From the NCBI GenBank assembly GCA_949361645.1, contig OX442417.1, positions 11,903,150 to 11,967,149 on the forward strand: a stretch of 64,000 nt of DNA, read 5' to 3'. Positions 59,516 through 64,000 of the stretch are shown piece after piece (positions within the stretch are counted from its first letter, which is position 1; each line of letters opens with the position of its first letter). This stretch comes from Spongilla lacustris. Taxonomy: Eukaryota; Porifera; Demospongiae; Spongillida; Spongillidae. Position numbers and translations under genes: made by a program. The notes below the pieces were generated by a model. The model searched no databases, was not told the DNA's origin, and saw only the letters and a list, made by a program, of their open reading frames with translations.

Positions 59516-59533
59516 TGGCGACGAGGGTGGGAT
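59516..59533 (+). promoter_or_regulatory. Primer-binding site, tRNA-Ser(GCT)-type
   Basis: TGGCGACGAGGGTGGGAT follows the candidate LTR. It is the exact complement of the animal tRNA-Ser(GCT) 3' end with CCA, as I remember that tRNA. It differs from the site of the Gypsy element at 46.9-52.1 kb. Confidence 0.75.
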
Positions 59534-59556
59534 CAATACAGTAGCGACAGAGGTCT

Positions 59557-60246
59557 ATGGCAGGACGCGTTGGAAAGATTGGCGAATTCGACGCCGCATT
59601 GGAAGAATGGGGCAACTATATGGAGAGAGTAACCCACTATTTTGCAGCAAATGGGATAGAGGCTGACAAGCAGAAAGACACATTTCTGTGTTGCATCGGT
59701 AGGGATACTTTTGGTCTCCTGCGAACGTTGGTGGCACCGGCCAAACCCGGGGATAAAACGTACAAGGAGCTCGTAGACGCGCTAACGGCACATCTGGCTC
59801 CCAAACCGCTGGTGATAGCAGAGCGCTTCCGCTTCCATAAACGGGTCCAGAAGGAGGGGGAATTAATCAAGGTGTATGCGGCCAGCCTCCAGAAGTTGGC
59901 AGAACATTGCGCTTTTGGACAGAGCTTGGCAGATACCCTGCGGGACTGACTGGTATGTGGTATGAGGAACGAAAGGGTACAGCAAAGACTACTGACCATG
60001 GGCGACCTGACGTTCAGAAAAGCAGTAGAAGAGGCTGAAATGGCAGAGAGAGCATCTAAGGATGTGGTGGAGTTCCATGAGTCTGTACCCGAGGTCCACA
60101 GGCTACCAGCACATACAGGAGGCCGTTGTTATCGCTGTGATGGCCAGCACGACCCTCAGACCTGCAGGTTCTTAAATGAACAGTGCATTTTTTGCAAAGA
60201 AAGAGGACACATTGAAAGGGCGTGCATGTCAAAAAAAAAGACTTAG
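59557..60246 (+). pseudogene. gag: Gag of second Gypsy-type element, one nonsense codon
   Basis: From ATG 59557, the frame MAGRVGKIGEFDAALEEWGN and LTAHLAPKPLVIAERFRFHK is typical of the Gag of Mag/K02A2.6-like Gypsy elements. A TGA (59947-59949) interrupts at the place where such proteins usually have Arg before LVCGMRNE, so a CGA-to-TGA transition is likely. The frame then continues to two zinc knuckles, CYRCDGQHDPQTC and CIFCKERGHIERAC, and a stop at 60244-60246. The expected product is a particle protein. Only a truncated form could be made here. Confidence 0.8.
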
Positions 60247-60720
60247 CAGAGGTAGCAGCACACCACGGAGAGAACAGAAGGCTCCTCCCAGAATGGTAAA
60301 GACGGTAGAGGGACCTGTTGGCAGCATGGAAGAATTGGAGTCAGGGGAGGAAACATCATTGAATTGGGGAGGTGTGTACACAATGGCACAGTGGAAGGAC
60401 GGCAAACCCATGTATGTGGAGGTGATGATAGAAGGCCAGCAAGTAAAAATGGAGTTAGACACTGGAGCGACACTGGAGCTGCGGTCTCACTCTTACCATA
60501 TCGAGTATACCAGGAAAACTTTGCACACTTGCCCCTGGATAAAACACAGGTACGGCTGAAAACCTACACCGGGGAACATGTTCTACCTAGGGGACTGATC
60601 AAGGTTGAAGTGCGGAAGGGAACAGAGAGTGCAAGATTACCTCTACTGGTTGTGGACGGAACGGGACCACCAAACCTCTTCCAATTACACGCTGAAATTT
60701 CCAATTACTACCAAACATGA
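60176..60720 (+). pseudogene. pol: Start of pol (aspartic protease), frameshifted and truncated
   Basis: Pol opens in the +1 frame relative to gag (ESGEETSLNWGGVYTMAQWK) and reaches the protease motif MELDTGA. There an exact 11-bp tandem duplication, GACACTGGAGC at 60458-60468 and 60469-60479, shifts the frame. Protease sequence resumes in another frame (AVSLLPYRVYQENFAHLPLD, LLVVDGTGPPN) until a TGA at 60718-60720. Reverse transcriptase and integrase are absent. Confidence 0.8.
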
Positions 60721-61023
60721 GAAAGTAATCAGCCTCTAGCAAATTTTCACAGTTTTATTGCAGTTATCTTAATAAAAGCAATGTTTTCTTCACAGAGCAA
60801 GCTTCTTTTTGAATGCCATAGTAATACTATTAGGAATTGTTCAAACAGAGGTAATTGCATAGTAACTGGTTCAGTATGAAGCCTATGCAACAACCAGAAG
60901 CAACTTGAAGAAAATAAACAGTTTCTTCATAATTTAAAACTATTCTGCCATGCAATTGCTTAAATATGACCATTCAAACATGTTATTAACTTTCCAAAGT
61001 TGTACATAAATGAATACATAGGT
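60721..61023 (-). other. 3' flank/UTR of downstream minus-strand exons
   Basis: The minus strand contains AATAAA at about 60754-60759, a plausible poly(A) signal some 265 bp beyond the stop at 61024. Nothing else is recognised. Confidence 0.4.
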
Positions 61024-61389
61024 TTACACAAAGATTGCAGCAGTGTAGAGCATTTTCAGCTCTTGGACATCAGTTTTTGTTAGCCTGTTCGTTTTAGTGA
61101 GATTAATTCTGTTTTTCAATATACTTTGGACGTCCATTTCTTCCACTTGTGTAACCCCTCTGATTTTCCACTTTACCCACATCGATGAATAGCTTCCAAC
61201 CCACCACTCAATAACTATCTTTCCTCCATCCAATAAAGAAATAACTTGTCCAATTTGTGGTTTTTCATCCTCAAATTTCTTTAGTTTGCAAGCCACAAAC
61301 TGTCCAACACAAAGTGGAATTACTTCCTCAGACACAACATGATTTTGCAACTTTGCCTCTTGATCAATTGATCCATTGCCACAGTGTGC
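61024..61389 (-). CDS. Terminal exon, unknown protein
   Basis: Acceptor TTTATGTAG|GCA opens 122 codons in phase 0 ending at a stop near 61024. The sequence begins AHCGNGSIDQEAKLQ. It includes LCVGQFVACKLKKFEDEKPQ, GQVISLLDGGKIVIEWWVGS and VKWKIRG. The alternation of GQFV, GQV and VIEWW suggests a small beta-barrel (Tudor/BAH/chromo-barrel-like), but this is only an impression. It joins the preceding exon (61984-62133) in phase 0. Its link to the exons at 62.6-63.6 kb is uncertain because phases differ. Confidence 0.5.
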   Translation of the reverse strand, partial: AHCGNGSIDQEAKLQNHVVSEEVIPLCVGQFVACKLKKFEDEKPQIGQVISLLDGGKIVIEWWVGSYSSMWVKWKIRGVTQVEEMDVQSILKNRINLTKTNRLTKTDVQELKMLYTAAIFV

Positions 61390-61479
61390 CTACATAAAAA
61401 AGAATTATGCACTCAGTACAAATTGCACAATGAGAATTGCAAATTATAATAAACACTGTAATCTATAATTGTTAGCAGG

Positions 61480-61805
61480 TATTGGTTCTGTAGAAATTTC
61501 AAGGCTTGCAAATTCTTTACATACATGTACATGTAGTAGTATTTGGTCCAGTTGAAATTTCTGGACTTGCAAAATCCTTACATAATAGTAAACTAGGCTT
61601 TTGGTTCTGTAGAAATTTCATGGCTTGCAAAATAGTCAGCATAATAGTAAGCGGGCTATGGTCCAGTTGAAATTTCAGGGCTTGCAAAATACTTTACATA
61701 ATTTTAAGTACTGCCTATTTGGTCCTGTTGAAGTTTCAGGGCTTGAAAAATCATTACTAATAGTAAGCAGGCAATTTAGTCCTGTTGAAATTACAGGGCA
61801 TGCAA
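61480..61805. repeat. ~57-bp intronic minisatellite
   Basis: About six units of GGTCCAGTTGAAATTTCAGG plus GCTTGCAAAAT and CTTACATAATAGTAAG, with variants. It lies between exons 61024-61389 and 61984-62133. Confidence 0.85.
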
Positions 61806-61983
61806 TATAATGACGATTTCAAGAGTCATTAAATTTAGTGCACAATGGTGTTTTTTGATATTTTGGTATGTGCGTAGTATTGATTACAGTGCTATGAGTA
61901 CTAATTTAATGTACATGTATTGTTTCTCCATTACAGCACATGTGCAACTGCTTAAATTATCCATGCACTATAAATATTGGCAC

Positions 61984-62133
61984 CTGGAGTGAGGCAGTTA
62001 CATTGGCTGGTTCAGTTATCATGAGTGAAATCTGATCTGGTGACTGCAACACTTGGTCTGCAGCTGGAATTGAGTCTTGGACTGCTGTGATCTCTTTTCC
62101 TTGAGAAGTTTTTGTTCTTTTGCCACAATATAC
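61984..62133 (-). CDS. Internal 50-codon exon, unknown protein
   Basis: Bounded by GAATGCATTCAG-type acceptor sequence (TGCATTCAG|GTA) and donor CTCCAG|GTGCC, phase 0 at both ends. It encodes VYCGKRTKTSQGKEITAV and SPDQISLMITEPANVTAS. The start (VYCGKR) resembles the start of the next exon (AHCGNG), so the two may be duplicated linker exons. Domain unknown. Confidence 0.45.
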
Positions 62134-62653
62134 CTGAATGCAGTTGAACAGATTGTTCAATTATGCACAATGTGTAGCATATTTACATGTGTTAGTGTTT
62201 GTGTTTGTGCCTATAGCTTTGTGTGCATGCATGTATACATATTCATTTATGTTTTTCTGCTTTGCTGATAACCCTTGTATTGTATTGACAAAACAATATT
62301 TATGATAATTAATTGACTAACCTGCAATTCTACTAACTTACAACTAAAAGACCAAGAGTTCTACTAAGCTATTCAGACATTTTCTAAATAAGATCCACAT
62401 GATGCTATGGTGTGTATTATTGTTATTATTATTATTTTATTACATACATTATAAGGCTGTGGTCCTAGCTGAGCTATATGGCAGGCTGAACCTCTGCTTA
62501 GTTAGAGCCAACGCTGTAGCCATCCTCTCCAGATGTTTTGTACAAGACCAGTAGTAATAATAGGGTGTATTTATGCATTGTGAAATCATTATCAATGATA
62601 CATTATATGTAAAATAAAAAATATAAAGGCATTTAGCATACAACAAAATAAAA
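62134..62653. other. Probable intron or spacer, nothing recognised
   Basis: AT-rich sequence between the 62.0-kb exon and the 62.65-kb exon, with no array or domain seen. Confidence 0.35.
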
Positions 62654-63627
62654 TCATTGACGTTTTGCTGACTTAGGTAGCTTTGTGAAGTAATAGTGGT
62701 AGCTTAAAATGTTAACTGGTAGCAAGTGATGAATTGCCTCTCCACACTTTTCTGCACAGCCATTCAGCTTCATCACATCAAATACGTCCCACTGCACATA
62801 ATCTACATGGGATAATGCCATTATATTGTCTCGTACCCAGACCCAAATGAAATGTGCGTAATGCGTTTACAGTATGACGTCACGATATCTCGCTAATTAA
62901 TCGTTACGCATCCATTTATTGTCCCGTACCCAGACCCAAAATTAAATGTGCGTAACGATGCTCATCATTACGACATCATGATGTCTCGCTGATCAATCGT
63001 TACGCACATTTAGGCCTGGGTACGTGACTATGCAGGATACTGGTAGGGACTAGTTGGGCGTAGCCCGACCTTCGCGTATTGGCTTCCGCCAATACGCGAA
63101 GGTCGGGGCCGTCGGGCTACTCCCAACTAGGTACATGTAGGGACGACACCAAATGCGCCTTCTACACTTGCATCATAAGAACGTAGCAAATGTAATTCAG
63201 TTAACGAGTACCTTGTTTACACGTATCATCACCTTCGCTTGCTTCTAGGTTCCCCAATGAAAGGTCCGAATCGATTTCTGTTGCAATACAAGGGATTAAC
63301 TTCAAGGCACATTCAAATCGAATAGCCAGTATGGAAAATACCTTCAGAAACTCTTGATTGCTGCTGACTGCAAGTAGTGTAAGACGAACTGTTGATTTGT
63401 GAATCGCCGTGGGAAATAGAGAACGATAATTCTTTAGACGTTGATTCAGAGAGGTCGACGTCACTGAAATGCACTACTGACGAGCAGTTGCTGCTGATGT
63501 CACTAAAGTGAACGACTGACGAACTATTGCTGCTGAGATCACTGAAGTAAACCACTGACGAACAATTGCTGTCACAGTCAGGGAGTGTTGGGGAGTACAC
63601 CCAACGATCAGGTATTGGCGAATCCAT
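62654..63627 (-). CDS. Three-exon gene, 166-residue unknown protein
   Basis: Exons at 63342-63627, 63212-63277 and 62654-62802 join in compatible phases (1, 1) to give 166 codons plus TGA. The start is the ATG at 63627 (MDSPIPDRWVYSPTLPD). Exon 1 contains three tandem SN.SSVV.FSD repeats, a Ser-rich segment likely to be phosphorylated or disordered. Exon 3 encodes DYVQWDVFDVMKLNGCAEKC, then EAIHHLLPVNILSYHYYFTK. The C..KC...I.......L..Y..Y...P...R layout recalls, from memory, a Cys-containing domain of uncharacterised invertebrate proteins that usually continues further. Here it stops after KSAKRQ, so this may be a short isoform. Longer isoforms could use the exons at 61-62 kb. A MITE and a hairpin lie in intron 2. 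Confidence 0.5.
62832..63024. mobile_element. MITE with CGTACCCAG ends, internally duplicated
   Basis: CGTACCCAGACCC occurs at 62832 and again near 62925. The inverse, GGCCTGGGTACG, closes the element at 63024. GTGCGTAACGAT and its inverse lie just inside. Two left ends for one right end suggest nesting of one copy in another. It sits in intron 2 of the minus-strand gene. Confidence 0.65.
63049..63131. repeat. Long two-part hairpin
   Basis: CTAGTTGGGCGTAGCCCGAC plus CTTCGCGTATTGGC is followed by a TTCC loop and the inverse, with one 5-bp bulge. The stem is nearly 38 bp. GGGCGT..CCCGACCTTCGCG is shared with the SINE-like fragment at 33955-34085. Confidence 0.85.
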
Positions 63628-63745
63628 CACGTAGTTGTAGCCAGCTGCAACTTAATTGTATAATCTTGCGCATGCGCATAGATGTTCCGTGCGCCGGCTG
63701 AAATTCATTTCATTTCTCATCACTTTCGCGCTAAGAGTTTGTGAA
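63628..63745. promoter_or_regulatory. Bidirectional promoter with NRF-1-type site
   Basis: Only 118 bp separate the two divergent start codons (63627 minus, 63746 plus). TGCGCATGCGCA at 63667-63678 is the full NRF-1 (alpha-Pal) palindrome. No TATA box is evident. The minus-strand initiator region and plus-strand leader must both lie here. Confidence 0.6.
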
Positions 63746-63910
63746 ATGTCCTTGTGGTGCTTAAGAGTTGACGGCGATGGATTTGTGGTTTTAATCAAGA
63801 GAGGTGAAAGAATGAGAGCAGAAGGCAACTATAAAGAAGGAAATCGTCCGTACGTAGGTGCCGTGATCGACGTGAAAGACTTCAAAAAAGCTGAGAAGTC
63901 CTACTTGGTT
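63746..63910 (+). CDS. First exon of a plus-strand gene, unknown protein
   Basis: An ATG at 63746 opens 55 codons (MSLWCLRVDGDGFVVLIKRG, GNRPYVGAVIDVKDFKKAEK, then SYLV) ending at a strong donor, GTT|GTAAGTG, at 63910/63911. It is the divergent partner of the minus-strand gene and shares its promoter. The gene runs off the window, so no domain can be assigned. Confidence 0.5.
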
Positions 63911-64000
63911 GTAAGTGTTATTCGTATCAAAACCGCACCGCGATTGCTCAATGGTTTAATATCGTGCTATTATTTCTTTTTGTAGTTCAAATCTCTTTCT

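Larger units (their letters stand above)
59371..60720 (+). mobile_element. 5' fragment of a second Gypsy-type retroelement
   Basis: A candidate LTR (about 59371-59514, from TGTGGAGTATAAACC to TTCACA) is followed by a primer site, gag with two zinc knuckles, and the start of pol through the protease. The sequence then stops resembling pol near 60710. No reverse transcriptase or 3' LTR is present in the window. Several lesions show it is dead. Confidence 0.8.

Overview
This is a metazoan nuclear window, not a prokaryotic or viral one. It has few genes, small exons with GT/AG borders, many microsatellites and minisatellites, and several superfamilies of transposable element. The frequent TACATGTA words, the N-RAG-like and piggyBac elements, and a crinkler-like kinase-fold gene fit a marine invertebrate. 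A sponge is my best guess, but this is inference and no marker gene here fixes the phylum. No rRNA, clear tRNA or CRISPR feature was found.

Layout. 1-13.4 kb: a degenerate 27-bp minisatellite, a TG microsatellite, low-information sequence and one CpG-rich candidate first exon (12.2 kb). 13.4-14.7 kb: a hAT-like element with a perfect 8-bp target duplication. 14.9-24.3 kb: two diverged copies (A and B, minus strand) of a small four-exon CD225/dispanin-like two-pass membrane protein gene. Copy A carries a 2.85-kb transposon in intron 1. Copy B lacks it but has a foldback MITE just upstream of exon 1. 24.9-33.5 kb: nested non-autonomous DNA elements, a decayed coding region at 27-28 kb and a 1-kb purine tract. 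35.2-38.4 kb: a second foldback MITE, then a second copy of the 2.7-kb transposon. 39.9-45.8 kb: a complete piggyBac-type element flanked by TTAA, with a damaged transposase gene containing an intron and a 2.8-kb minisatellite. 46.9-52.1 kb: a very young Ty3/Gypsy retrotransposon with identical LTRs. 52.2-56 kb: minisatellites and palindromic MITEs. 56.7-58.9 kb: a kinase-like-fold gene with one frameshift. 59.4-60.7 kb: the 5' part of a decayed second Gypsy-type element. 61-64 kb: a divergent gene pair sharing a short promoter with an NRF-1-type palindrome.

The most notable system is the 2.7-2.85 kb transposon at 15897-18745 and 35783-38449. Its ends begin CACGG. The better copy encodes, on the minus strand, a Cys motif plus I-D-x-x-G-D segment like the RAG1 N-terminal domain, a RING-like Cys cluster and a second zinc-finger-like segment. 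It therefore looks like a relative of the N-RAG transposons known from molluscs. No RAG1 catalytic core was recognised. The two LTR-type elements use primer sites that match, from memory of tRNA sequences, the 3' ends of two different serine tRNAs.
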